This document shows, piece by piece, positions 8,448-16,749 of a stretch of 55,347 nt of DNA; the stretch's first letter is position 1, and every line of letters starts with the position of its first letter. The notes beneath the pieces are model-generated. The model saw only the letters and a program-made list of their open reading frames with translations. It was not told the DNA's origin and did not search any database. This DNA comes from Cupriavidus sp. 2SB. Lineage in GTDB: Bacteria > Pseudomonadota > Gammaproteobacteria > Burkholderiales > Burkholderiaceae. The translations under genes were made by a program, and so were the position numbers. Where the stretch lies: positions 1 to 55,347 of the forward strand of contig NZ_SCMX01000048.1 in the NCBI RefSeq assembly GCF_005503625.1, given 5' to 3'.

Positions 8448-8461
8448 CAGTAACGTTACTG
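8448..8461. promoter_or_regulatory. Perfect 14-bp palindrome upstream of cphA'
   Basis: CAGTAACGTTACTG is fully self-complementary and lies 53 bases before the cphA' ATG, a position typical of an operator near a promoter. The rest of 8205-8514 holds no gene. The regulator is unknown. Confidence 0.5.
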
Positions 8462-8514
8462 AAAGGTTAGGCTTCCAATTCTCGGGCGCTCGCCCACTGC
8501 CTCAAAGTAGATCA

Positions 8515-11166
8515 ATGAAAAAGAAGGACATTGAGATTTTCGATGTCATGTCGCTGCGCGGCCCGAATATGTGGACATATCGGCCAGTGCTGGAGGCGTG
8601 GGTCGACATCGGCGAACTGGAGGATTTCCCCTCCAACAAGATTCCGGGGTTCTACGAGCGGTTGTCGGCGTGGTTGCCGACGCTGATCGAGCACCGCTGC
8701 AGCCCCGGCGTGCGCGGTGGGTTCCTGATGCGCCTCAAGGAAGGAACGTGGCCGGGACACATCCTGGAACACGTCACGCTGGAACTGCAGAATCTGGCAG
8801 GCATGCCGGGTGGCTTCGGCAAGGCGCGCGAGACCCCGGTGCGAGGCGTCTACAAGGTGATCGTGCGCGCCTGGCACGAGCAGGTGACGCGCGCGGCGCT
8901 GTTCACTGCCCGGGACCTGGTCATGGCCGCCATCGAGGATCGCCCGTTCGACGTGCCCGAGGCCGTGGACAACCTGCGCCGGCTGGTGGACGAACATTGC
9001 CTCGGCCCGAGCACCGCCTGCATCGTCGACGCGGCGGATGACCGGGACATCCCGTCGATCCGCCTGTCGGACGGCAACCTCGTGCAGCTCGGCTACGGTG
9101 CGCGTTCGCGTCGCATCTGGACGGCCGAGACTGACCGTACCAGCGCCATCGCCGAATCGATTTCGCGCGACAAGGACCTGACCAAGAGCTTGCTGGAATC
9201 TTGCGGCGTGCCGGTGCCGGAAGGCCGCATGGTCGACAGTGCCGAAGACGCCTGGGACGCTGCCGAGAGCATCGGCGTGCCGGTGGTGGTCAAGCCCTAT
9301 GACGGCAACCACGGCCGTGGTGTCTTCACCAACCTGATGACGCGCGAGGAAGTGGAAACGGCCTATGCCGTGGCCATCGACGAAGGCAATGGCGTCATCG
9401 TCGAGCGCTTCATTCCGGGCAACGAGCACCGCCTGCTGGTCGTCGGTGGCCGCATGGTGGCCTGCGCGATGGGCGAGACCGCCTCGGTCGTCGGTGACGG
9501 CAAGCAAAGTATCGACGAACTGATCGAATCGCAGATCAATGCCGATCCGCGTCGCGGCAGCACCGAAGACCATCCGCTGAACCGCGTGCGCCTGGATTCC
9601 GCGGCACGTCTGGAACTCAAGCGCCAGGGCTACGCCGATGGCAGCGCCGTGCCGGCCGAGGGCCGTACCGTGCTGATCCAGCGCAACGGCAACGTGGCGT
9701 TCGACGTCACGGATCGCGTGCATCCGAGCGTGGCGGCCCATGCCGCGCTGGCTGCGCGCGTGGTGGGACTCGACATCGCCGGCGTGGACCTGGTGGCCGA
9801 GGATATCTCGCGACCGCTGGCCGAACAGCGCGGCGCCGTCGTCGAGGTCAACGCCGGTCCGGGCCTGCTGATGCACATCAAGCCCGCCGATGGCGAACCG
9901 CGCCCCGTTGGCCGCGCGATCGTCGATCACCTGTTCCCGAACCGCAATGGCGTCGAGGACGATGGCCGCATCCCCGTGGTGGGGATTGCGGGCACCAACG
10001 GCAAGACCGTGGTGGCCAAGCTCGTCGCACGATTGCTGCAACTCTCCGGCAAACATACGGGTCTGGCCTGCAGCGACGGCCTGTTCCTGGACCGCCGCCG
10101 CGTGGAAAGCGGTGACCGTGGCGAGAAGGCCAGTTGGGACGCAGGTCACCGCATCCTGATGAACCGCGCAGTGGAAGCCGCCGTGTTCGAGAACGACAGC
10201 GGCATGATCCTGTCGCAGGGCCTGCCCTACGACCGCTGCCAGGTGGGCGTGATCACGAACTTCGGCCAGCCCGATCACCTCGGCGACTACTACGTCGAGG
10301 ACGAAGACCGCATGTATAACGTGCTGCGCACGCAGGTGGACGTGGTGCTGCAGACCGGCGCGGCCGTGCTCAATGGCGCCGATCCGCGTCTGGTCGAAAT
10401 GGCCGAGCTGTGCGATGGCGACGTGATCTTCTTCGGCCTGTCCGCCGATGTGCCGGCCATCGCCGCACATCGCGCTGCGGGCAAGCGCACGGTGTTCGTA
10501 CGCGAAGGCAAGGTGGTGCTGGCCACGGGCAACAACGAAACCGCGCTGACCGATGTCTCGGCGATTCCGCTGACGTACGCGGGCCGTGTCGCGTTCCAGA
10601 TCGAAAACGTGCTGGCCGCCGTGGCCACGGGCTGGGCGCTGGGCATCTCCAATGACCTGATCCGCGCGGGCGTGGTCACGTTCGATGTGGGCCAGGTGGA
10701 CGTGCCGGGCCGCTTCACGATGTTCGAGCGCAATGGCGCCACCGTCATCGTCGACGATCCGCACAATGCGCCGGCCTTGACGGCACTGGCTGCCGCGCTG
10801 GACCGCTTTCCGTCCGAGCGGCGCCTGCTGGTGTTCGGCGCAGGCGTGCAACGCCGCGACGAGGACATCGTGGCGCAGGGCAAGGTCATCGGCAAGACGT
10901 TCGACCGGGTGTTCCTGTGCGAAGACCTGAGCGTACGCCGCGACCTGCCCGAGACCGAGGCGCGCGCCCTGCTCAAGAAGGGCCTGTATGAAGGACGCCG
11001 CGTGACCAAGATCATCGACGAAGGCAAGCGTAGCGTGGCTGTGGAAGCTGCGCTGTCGCAACTGGTGGCCGGGGACCTGCTGGTGCTCCAGTGCGACGAG
11101 GCATCGGTCGAGAGCACGGTCGAACAGGTACATCAGTGGATGGGCCGCAGCGGACGCCGCGCGTGA
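8515..11166 (+). CDS. cphA': Cyanophycin synthetase paralogue CphA' (divergent ligase motifs, intact N-domain HxxEH)
   Basis: This 883-residue protein has the full CphA layout: N domain (1-160), ATP-grasp domain (about 215-475) and Mur-ligase-like domain (about 485-880). In the N domain His82-x-x-Glu85-His86 matches the HxxEH of the cryptic primer-making hydrolase known in some CphA1 enzymes. Both ligase domains deviate. The NLSTGG-type segment before the DVTD motif is missing, and NAGPGLLMH replaces NAAPGxRMH. ENDSGM (559-564) replaces ETARGG, and DDPHN (747-751) replaces DYxHN. The P-loop GTNGKT (493-498) is kept. The second synthetase follows 32 bases later. Family certain; reduced ligase activity is inference. 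Confidence 0.92.
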   Translation: MKKKDIEIFDVMSLRGPNMWTYRPVLEAWVDIGELEDFPSNKIPGFYERLSAWLPTLIEHRCSPGVRGGFLMRLKEGTWPGHILEHVTLELQNLAGMPGGFGKARETPVRGVYKVIVRAWHEQVTRAALFTARDLVMAAIEDRPFDVPEAVDNLRRLVDEHCLGPSTACIVDAADDRDIPSIRLSDGNLVQLGYGARSRRIWTAETDRTSAIAESISRDKDLTKSLLESCGVPVPEGRMVDSAEDAWDAAESIGVPVVVKPYDGNHGRGVFTNLMTREEVETAYAVAIDEGNGVIVERFIPGNEHRLLVVGGRMVACAMGETASVVGDGKQSIDELIESQINADPRRGSTEDHPLNRVRLDSAARLELKRQGYADGSAVPAEGRTVLIQRNGNVAFDVTDRVHPSVAAHAALAARVVGLDIAGVDLVAEDISRPLAEQRGAVVEVNAGPGLLMHIKPADGEPRPVGRAIVDHLFPNRNGVEDDGRIPVVGIAGTNGKTVVAKLVARLLQLSGKHTGLACSDGLFLDRRRVESGDRGEKASWDAGHRILMNRAVEAAVFENDSGMILSQGLPYDRCQVGVITNFGQPDHLGDYYVEDEDRMYNVLRTQVDVVLQTGAAVLNGADPRLVEMAELCDGDVIFFGLSADVPAIAAHRAAGKRTVFVREGKVVLATGNNETALTDVSAIPLTYAGRVAFQIENVLAAVATGWALGISNDLIRAGVVTFDVGQVDVPGRFTMFERNGATVIVDDPHNAPALTALAAALDRFPSERRLLVFGAGVQRRDEDIVAQGKVIGKTFDRVFLCEDLSVRRDLPETEARALLKKGLYEGRRVTKIIDEGKRSVAVEAALSQLVAGDLLVLQCDEASVESTVEQVHQWMGRSGRRA

Positions 11167-11198
11167 ATCCGGCCGGAAGAACAACGGATAAATAGTCT

Positions 11199-13769
11199 AT
11201 GGAAGTTTCTCGCATCCGGGCCCTGCGTGGCCCGAATCTCTGGTGCCGACACACCGCCATCGAAGCCATCGTGGCGTGTTCCGACCAATCCCATCTGCTG
11301 GCCGAACTGCCCGGCTTCGAAGAGCGTCTGCGCGCGCGCTTCCCGGGCATCGGCCCGATGCGTCCCGACGAGGAAGCTGGCTCGCCCTCGATGGCGCATG
11401 CGCTCGAAGCCGCTGCGCTGGGCCTGCAGGCTGCGGCCGGCTGCCCGGTTACCTTCAGCCACGCGGCGCCTACGCTGGAACCGGGCACCTATCAGGTGGT
11501 GGTGCAGTACAGCGAAGAGGAAGTGGGCCGCCTGGCGTTCGAACTGGCCGAGAGACTTTGCCTGGCCGCACGCGACGACCAGCCGTTCGATCTCGACGAT
11601 GCGCTGCATCGCCTGCGCGAACTGGACGAGGACGTGCGACTGGGCCCGAGCACGGGTTCGATCGTCTACGCAGCGGTTGCGCGCGGCATTCCGTATCGCC
11701 GCCTGACGCAGGGCTCGATGGTGCAGTTTGGCTGGGGCAGCAAGCAACGCCGCATCCAGGCCGCCGAGACTGACATGACGAGCGCGGTCTCCGAATCGAT
11801 CGCGCAGGACAAGGAACTGACCAAGGCGCTGCTGCACGCAGCTGGCGTACCGGTGCCCTTGGGCCGCTCCGTACGCAGTGCCGATGAAGCCTGGGCGGCC
11901 GCGCAGGAAATCAACGGCCCGGTCGTGGTGAAGCCGCGCGACGGCAACCAGGGCAAGGGCGTGGCCGTGCGCATCCGCACGCGCGAGGAAGTCATGACGG
12001 CCTATGAAGTGGCGGCCGATATTTCTTCCGATGTGCTGGTGGAACGTTATATCCCCGGTCACGACTTCCGTTTGCTGGTAGTGGGCAAGCACCTCGTGGC
12101 CGCGGCGCGCCGCGATCCGCCCCAGGTGATTGGCGATGGCAAGCATACGGTGCGTGAACTCGTGGACGAAGTGAACCGCGACCCCCGCCGTGGCGAAGGC
12201 CATGCCACCTCGCTCACGAAGATCCGCTTCGACGACATCGCACTGGCCACGCTGGCCAAGCAGGGCCTGACCGCCGATGCCGTGCCGGCCAAGGGCACGC
12301 GCGTGGTCTTGCGCAACAACGCCAACCTGTCCACGGGTGGCAGCGCCACCGACGTGACCGACGACGTCCATCCGGACATCGCCGCGCGTGCCGTGGCCGC
12401 AGCCCAGATGGTCGGGCTCGACATCTGCGGCGTGGACGCTGTCTGCGAGACGATGCTCAAGCCATTCGAGGAACAGGCGGGCGGCATCGTCGAAGTCAAC
12501 GCCGCGCCGGGGCTGCGCATGCATTTGCAGCCGTCGTACGGCAAGGGCCGCGCGGTGGGCGAAGCCATCATCTCGACGATGTTCACCGATGGCGACGATG
12601 GCCGGATTCCCGTGGTGGCCGTATCGGGCACCAATGGCAAGACCACGACCGTCCGCCTGATCACGCACCTGCTGGCCTCCAGCGGCCTGCGCATGGGCAT
12701 GACCGGCACCGACGGCGTCTACATCCGTGGCGAGCGCATCGACACTGGCGACTGCAGCGGACCGCGCAGTGCGCGCAACGTGCTGCTGCATCCCGACGTG
12801 GATGCCGCCGTGTTCGAAACCGCGCGTGGCGGGCTGCTGCGCGAGGGCCTGGCCTTCGATCGTTGCGACGTGGCCGTGGTGACCAACGTGGGCGAAGGCG
12901 ACCACCTGGGGCTGTCGTACATCAGCACCGTGGAAGACCTGGCCGTGCTCAAGAGCGTGATCGTGCAGAACGTTGCGCCGCATGGCATGGCCGTGCTGAA
13001 TGCCGCAGACCCGATGGTCGTGCGCATGGCCGATGCCTGCCCGGGCACCGTCACCTTCTTCGCACACGATGCCGGCCTGCCGACGATGGCATTGCATCGC
13101 GCGCAGGGCAAGCGCGTGGTGTTCGTCGAAGGCGACGAGATCGTGGCTACCGAAGGCGAGACCGTGGCGCGCTTTGCGCTCGCGGATATCCCGCTCACGC
13201 GCAATGGCTCGATCGGCTTCCAGGTGGAAAACGCGATGTCGTCGATTGCTGCGGCATGGGCACTTGGCATCGACTGGAACGTGATCCGTCGCGGGCTGGC
13301 CACGTTTGTGAGCGACTCCGCCACGGCGCCGGGCCGCTTCAACGTGTTCGACTACAAGGGCGCAACACTGATTGCCGACTACGGACACAACCCGGACGCG
13401 ATCCAGGCGTTGTGCAACGCCGTGCAGTCGATGCCGTCGAAGCAGCGCGTGGTGGTCATCAGCGGCGCGGGGGATCGTCGCGACGAGGACATCCGCAAGC
13501 AGACGCAGATCCTGGGCGGCGCATTCGACGATGTGCTGCTGTATCAGGATCAGTGCCAGCGGGGCCGCGAGGATGGCGAAGTGCTCGCCCTGTTGCAGGA
13601 GGGTCTGGTGGGTGCGCAACGTACCCGCCATATCGAGGAAATCCGTGGCGAGTTTCTTGCCATCGATACCGCGCTGGCCCGCCTGCAGCCCGGCGACCTG
13701 TGCCTGATCCTGATCGATCAGGTCGAGGAAGCGCTGGACCACATCGCCAAGCGCGTGGCGGGGCAGTAA
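11199..13769 (+). CDS. cphA: Cyanophycin synthetase CphA
   Basis: This 856-residue ligase builds cyanophycin, a poly-Asp backbone with Arg side chains, using ATP. The ATP-grasp domain has KPRDGNQGKGV (near 245; most CphA proteins have His where Gln251 is), ANLSTGGSATDVTDD (near 375) and EVNAAPGLRMH (432-442). The Mur-like domain has the P-loop GTNGKTTT (477-484), ETARGG (540-545) and DYGHNPD (727-733), all as in active enzymes. The N domain is degenerate. At the HxxEH position it reads HALEA (67-71), so the second His is lost. It is co-transcribed with cphA'. This is the likely main polymerase. Confidence 0.94.
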   Translation: MEVSRIRALRGPNLWCRHTAIEAIVACSDQSHLLAELPGFEERLRARFPGIGPMRPDEEAGSPSMAHALEAAALGLQAAAGCPVTFSHAAPTLEPGTYQVVVQYSEEEVGRLAFELAERLCLAARDDQPFDLDDALHRLRELDEDVRLGPSTGSIVYAAVARGIPYRRLTQGSMVQFGWGSKQRRIQAAETDMTSAVSESIAQDKELTKALLHAAGVPVPLGRSVRSADEAWAAAQEINGPVVVKPRDGNQGKGVAVRIRTREEVMTAYEVAADISSDVLVERYIPGHDFRLLVVGKHLVAAARRDPPQVIGDGKHTVRELVDEVNRDPRRGEGHATSLTKIRFDDIALATLAKQGLTADAVPAKGTRVVLRNNANLSTGGSATDVTDDVHPDIAARAVAAAQMVGLDICGVDAVCETMLKPFEEQAGGIVEVNAAPGLRMHLQPSYGKGRAVGEAIISTMFTDGDDGRIPVVAVSGTNGKTTTVRLITHLLASSGLRMGMTGTDGVYIRGERIDTGDCSGPRSARNVLLHPDVDAAVFETARGGLLREGLAFDRCDVAVVTNVGEGDHLGLSYISTVEDLAVLKSVIVQNVAPHGMAVLNAADPMVVRMADACPGTVTFFAHDAGLPTMALHRAQGKRVVFVEGDEIVATEGETVARFALADIPLTRNGSIGFQVENAMSSIAAAWALGIDWNVIRRGLATFVSDSATAPGRFNVFDYKGATLIADYGHNPDAIQALCNAVQSMPSKQRVVVISGAGDRRDEDIRKQTQILGGAFDDVLLYQDQCQRGREDGEVLALLQEGLVGAQRTRHIEEIRGEFLAIDTALARLQPGDLCLILIDQVEEALDHIAKRVAGQ

Positions 13770-13777
13770 GACGGTAA

Positions 13778-13799
13778 CCCTCTCCCGAACGGGAGGGGG
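13778..13799. repeat. REP-like hairpin after cphA
   Basis: The arms CCCTCTCCCG and CGGGAGGGGG enclose AA, 8 bases after the cphA stop and before the convergent permease gene. It shares the CCCTCTCCC core with the other dispersed palindromes in this window and may act as a terminator for both genes. Confidence 0.6.
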
Positions 13800-13803
13800 T
13801 GTC

Positions 13804-14463
13804 TCAGTGGCGCGTCGGCAGCGAAAGCCGGCGCTCCATCACATGCTGCAGCGCCGACAGTGCGGTGCTCAGAATCCAGTAGATGACGGCCGCCGCAAGA
13901 TAGAGTGGCAAGGGCTGATACGTTGCAGCGATGATCTCCTGCGACGTGCGGAGCAGTTCCGTCACGGTAATCACCGAAACCAGCGACGTGTCCTTGATCA
14001 GGCTGATCAGGCTGTTCGAGAGACTCGGTACCGCCAGCCGCAATGCCTGCGGACCTACCACAAAGCCCAGCGTCTGAAGCGGTGTCATGCCCAGGCTGTA
14101 CGCCGCCAGCCATTGGCCACGCGCCACGCCCAGAATCGCCCCGCGCATGCTTTCCGAGAGATACGCCCCCACATTGAGGCTCAGCGTCAGCACGCCAGCG
14201 GGCGTAGGCTCCAGCGAAATGCCGATGCCCGGCAAGCCGTAATACACCACGAAGATCTGCACCAGCAGCGGCGTGCCGCGCATGATGCTGACGTAGATGC
14301 GTGCGGGAATCGTGAAGATCCGCAACTGGCTGATGCCCATCAGCGCCACCACCACGCCGACGATCAGCCCGAAGAACATCGACAGCACGGCGAACTTCAG
14401 CGTGAGCAGCGTGCCCTGCAACAGTACGGGCAGGGAATCAATGACGAGCTGGAGGGCAGGCAT
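13804..14463 (-). CDS. Polar amino acid ABC transporter permease
   Basis: This 219-residue inner membrane protein is of the HisM/GlnP type, with about five membrane segments. The family loop for the ATPase contact is visible as ESMRGAILGVARGQWLAAYS (near 104-123). The N-terminal LPVLLQGTLLTLKFAVLSM is typical of polar amino acid permeases. It lies 100 bases after the binding protein gene at 14564 on the same strand. No ATPase gene is in the cluster, so a shared or distant ATPase must energise it. The substrate is not determinable here. Confidence 0.9.
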   Translation of the reverse strand: MPALQLVIDSLPVLLQGTLLTLKFAVLSMFFGLIVGVVVALMGISQLRIFTIPARIYVSIMRGTPLLVQIFVVYYGLPGIGISLEPTPAGVLTLSLNVGAYLSESMRGAILGVARGQWLAAYSLGMTPLQTLGFVVGPQALRLAVPSLSNSLISLIKDTSLVSVITVTELLRTSQEIIAATYQPLPLYLAAAVIYWILSTALSALQHVMERRLSLPTRH

Positions 14464-14563
14464 GGCGGAGGCTGGAAGCAGTCGTAAACCGGAATGCCGC
14501 GATCATACGTGAAGCCGGGGCCGGCCCGCTGCCAGCCCCTTGTTCGAACACACTATTGCTTTC

Positions 14564-15370
14564 TTACTTGAGCGGCTTCGTCACGTCCGAGGCAAACCAC
14601 TTGTTCGACAGCTTGGTCAGCGTGCCATCCTTCCGCAGATCATCGAGTGCCTTGTCGATGGCAGCGGCGAACTTGGGATTGTCCTTGCGGAACGGGATGG
14701 CGACCTCGGTGTTGGCACCCGGCAGCACTGCGCCCGGACGCAGCGGCAAGTTGGCCTGCTTGATCAGGTAGTTGACCATCAACCGGTCATTGAGCGCCGC
14801 ATCCACGCGTTGCGAAGCCAGGTCGCGCAGGTACTCGGGCGCACCGGGATACGTCTTCACGTCGATGCCCGGCACCGACTTGGCCAATTCGTTGTAGTTG
14901 CTGCCCAGGCTCACGCCGAGCTTGTGGCCCTTGAGCGCGTCGAGCGAGGCGAACTCGCGCTTGTCGTCCTTGCGCTGGATGAGCTGGGCGGCGGAGTACA
15001 CATACGGCGTGGAGAAATCGAGCGCCTGCTTGCGTTGCGGCGTGACGGAAACCTGATTGACGATGATGTCAAACTTGCCCGCCTGCAGGCCGGCGATGAT
15101 CGCACTCCATTCGGTCGTCACGAATTCCGGCTTGACGCCGAGCTTGGCGGCCACGGCACGCGCCACGTCGACATCGAAGCCATCGAGCTCGTTGTTGGCG
15201 CCGCGATATCCGAACGGGGGGTAGGTCCCTTCCAGACCCACCTTGAGGACGCCGGCCTGCTTCACGGTGTCCAGCAGGTCGGCAGCCTGCGCTGCCGTCG
15301 CGGAAACGCCGCCCGCCACCAGTGCGGTAACCAGCAGCGTCTTGAACCAACCCGATCGAATCGTTCGCAT
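14564..15370 (-). CDS. Amino acid ABC transporter substrate-binding protein
   Basis: This 268-residue periplasmic binding protein has a signal peptide (1-29, ending AQA). The family-3 fold opens with GVLKVGLEGTYPPFGYRG and contains GFDVDVARAVAAKLGVKPEF. Close relatives bind cystine or other polar amino acids (FliY/TcyJ-like). The ATG at 15370 follows GGAGAAC. It is followed by its probable permease partner. The ligand is inferred only to class level. Confidence 0.9.
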   Translation of the reverse strand: MRTIRSGWFKTLLVTALVAGGVSATAAQAADLLDTVKQAGVLKVGLEGTYPPFGYRGANNELDGFDVDVARAVAAKLGVKPEFVTTEWSAIIAGLQAGKFDIIVNQVSVTPQRKQALDFSTPYVYSAAQLIQRKDDKREFASLDALKGHKLGVSLGSNYNELAKSVPGIDVKTYPGAPEYLRDLASQRVDAALNDRLMVNYLIKQANLPLRPGAVLPGANTEVAIPFRKDNPKFAAAIDKALDDLRKDGTLTKLSNKWFASDVTKPLK

Positions 15371-15541
15371 ATGTTCTCCAGTAAGGATGCGGTTCTTTTG
15401 CCGAGCCCCTCCTCTCTTAGAGGAAGGCCGGCGGCCCTATGAGCCTATAACGGGCTCAAAGGTACCGCAAACACTATCGAAAGCGAAATAATGATTCGAT
15501 ATGGCTATATAACTGGCTTCCTGAGTTACCCGTCGCTATGC
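15371..15541. other. Gene-free leader region of the 14564-15370 gene
   Basis: There is no gene here. It contains the upstream region of the binding protein gene, a small inverted repeat CCTCT-CTT-AGAGG near 15409, GAGCC-TATAACG-GGCTC near 15438-15454, and an AT-richer stretch (15470-15515). Any promoter for the 14564 gene would lie here; I cannot pick hexamers with confidence. Confidence 0.4.
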
Positions 15542-15667
15542 GCTCCCCTCTCCCATGTCAGTGGGAGAGGGGTGGGGGTGAGGGACAGCGGTGCAATCAC
15601 CAACAAGTCGCAATTTGAACGCATGCCCTCACCCCCAACCCCTCTCCCGCAAGCGGGAGAGGGGAGC
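15542..15667. repeat. REPIN-like double palindrome, copy 1
   Basis: Two GC-rich hairpins with the CCCCTCTCCC core face each other. The left unit runs CTCCCCTCTCCC...GGGAGAGGGG TGGGGGTGAGGG, and the right unit is its inverse, starting CCCTCACCCCCA. A spacer of about 40 bases contains CGCAATTTGAAC. The same structure recurs at 40584 and 52619. It sits between two minus-strand genes. Confidence 0.85.
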
Positions 15668-15687
15668 CAAGAAGCGGGAGCGGTGTT

Positions 15688-16596
15688 TTACTGAAACGCC
15701 TTGTCGTTCGGCGCGGCAAACAGCTGCTTCATTTCCGGCGACAGCGCGTAGTTCATGTTGATGTTGCGCGGCGGGATCGGTTGCAGGAACCACTTGGTGT
15801 ACATCTTCTCGGCGCGGCCGCTCTTCTGGATGTCGGCCACCACATCATCCACGAGCTTCTTGAACTGGGCGTCGTCCTTGCGGAACATGCAGGCGTAGTT
15901 TTCGGTCTGCAGCGGCGTGCCGGCCACAACCCACTCACCTGCATTCTTGGCCTTGGTACGTTCGCCGTACAGCAGCGGCTCGTCCATCACGAATGCTGCG
16001 GCGCGACCCGTTTCCAGGATCAGGAACGCCTGGCCGTGGTCCTTGGCGCTGGTGAGGTTCATGTTGTAGCCCTCGCCGTTCATCTTGACCAGCAGGCGCT
16101 CGCCGGTGGTGCCGGCCGTGGTGACCACGTTCTTGCCCTTGAGGTCAGGGAAGTCGCTCACGCCCGAATCCTTCTTCGTCAGCATGCGGATGCCGTAGAT
16201 GAACAGGCTGTTCGAGAAGGCCACCTGCTTCTGACGCTCGGTATTGTTCGTGGTGCTGCCGCATTCGATGTCGAGCGTACCGTTCTGCATCAGCGGAATG
16301 CGGTTCTGCGACGTGATCGGCGTCATCTTGACCTGCAGGTTCGGCATGTTCAGCGTCGACTTGACCTTGTCGACGATAGCCAGCAGGTAGTCATGCGAAT
16401 AGCCCATGACTTCCTTGCCATCGGAATACGAAAAAGGAATCGACGATTCGCGATAGCCCAGCGAAATCGTGTTGCTGTCCTTGATCTTCTTGAGCGTATC
16501 GCCATCGGCGGCATGGGCGCCAGCGGCGGCACCGAGCAGGACGGCCGCAGCCAGCAGGCGTTGGACGGGGAATTGACGGACAGACAGTGACTTCAT
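15688..16596 (-). CDS. gltI: Glutamate/aspartate ABC transporter substrate-binding protein
   Basis: This 302-residue periplasmic protein has a signal peptide (1-29, ending AHA). Family markers are SISLGYRE-like SNTISLGYRESSIPFSY, IECGSTTNNTERQKQVAFSN and the C-terminal SPEMKQLFAAPNDKAFQ. These match the GltI/AatJ group that binds glutamate and aspartate. The ATG at 16596 follows AAGGAG at ideal spacing; the frame is open to 16674. No GltJKL partners follow. Its permease and ATPase are not beside it, unless it uses the permease at 13804. Dicarboxylic amino acid binding is inferred from family. Confidence 0.9.
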   Translation of the reverse strand: MKSLSVRQFPVQRLLAAAVLLGAAAGAHAADGDTLKKIKDSNTISLGYRESSIPFSYSDGKEVMGYSHDYLLAIVDKVKSTLNMPNLQVKMTPITSQNRIPLMQNGTLDIECGSTTNNTERQKQVAFSNSLFIYGIRMLTKKDSGVSDFPDLKGKNVVTTAGTTGERLLVKMNGEGYNMNLTSAKDHGQAFLILETGRAAAFVMDEPLLYGERTKAKNAGEWVVAGTPLQTENYACMFRKDDAQFKKLVDDVVADIQKSGRAEKMYTKWFLQPIPPRNINMNYALSPEMKQLFAAPNDKAFQ

Positions 16597-16749
16597 GATT
16601 CGCTCCTTCAAGGGGCTTGGTTTAATGGCACGACGAGGCAATCTCACTACCGAGTATTTACTGCGGCGTATCAACTACGCGTATCACTCACACTTCCACT
16701 TCTTCACATCTTCAGTACAACCCGTGTTGCAGCCATCCACTCGCACTAG

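Noticed and set aside
8515..11166. Calling the first synthetase CphA2 (the two-domain-active, dipeptide-polymerising type)
   Set aside because: It has a full-length C-terminal Mur-like domain with a P-loop, whereas CphA2 is truncated there. It is better seen as a CphA1-type paralogue.
8512..13742. Two very long open frames (about 890 and 870 codons) on the minus strand opposite the cyanophycin synthetases
   Set aside because: They mirror the plus-strand frames, are full of His/Gln/Arg runs typical of antisense frames in GC-rich genes, and match no family. The plus-strand proteins are unmistakable.
15542..15667. Possible CRISPR-like repeat cluster
   Set aside because: There is no regular repeat-spacer spacing and no cas genes; the elements are paired palindromes scattered singly, fitting REP/REPIN.
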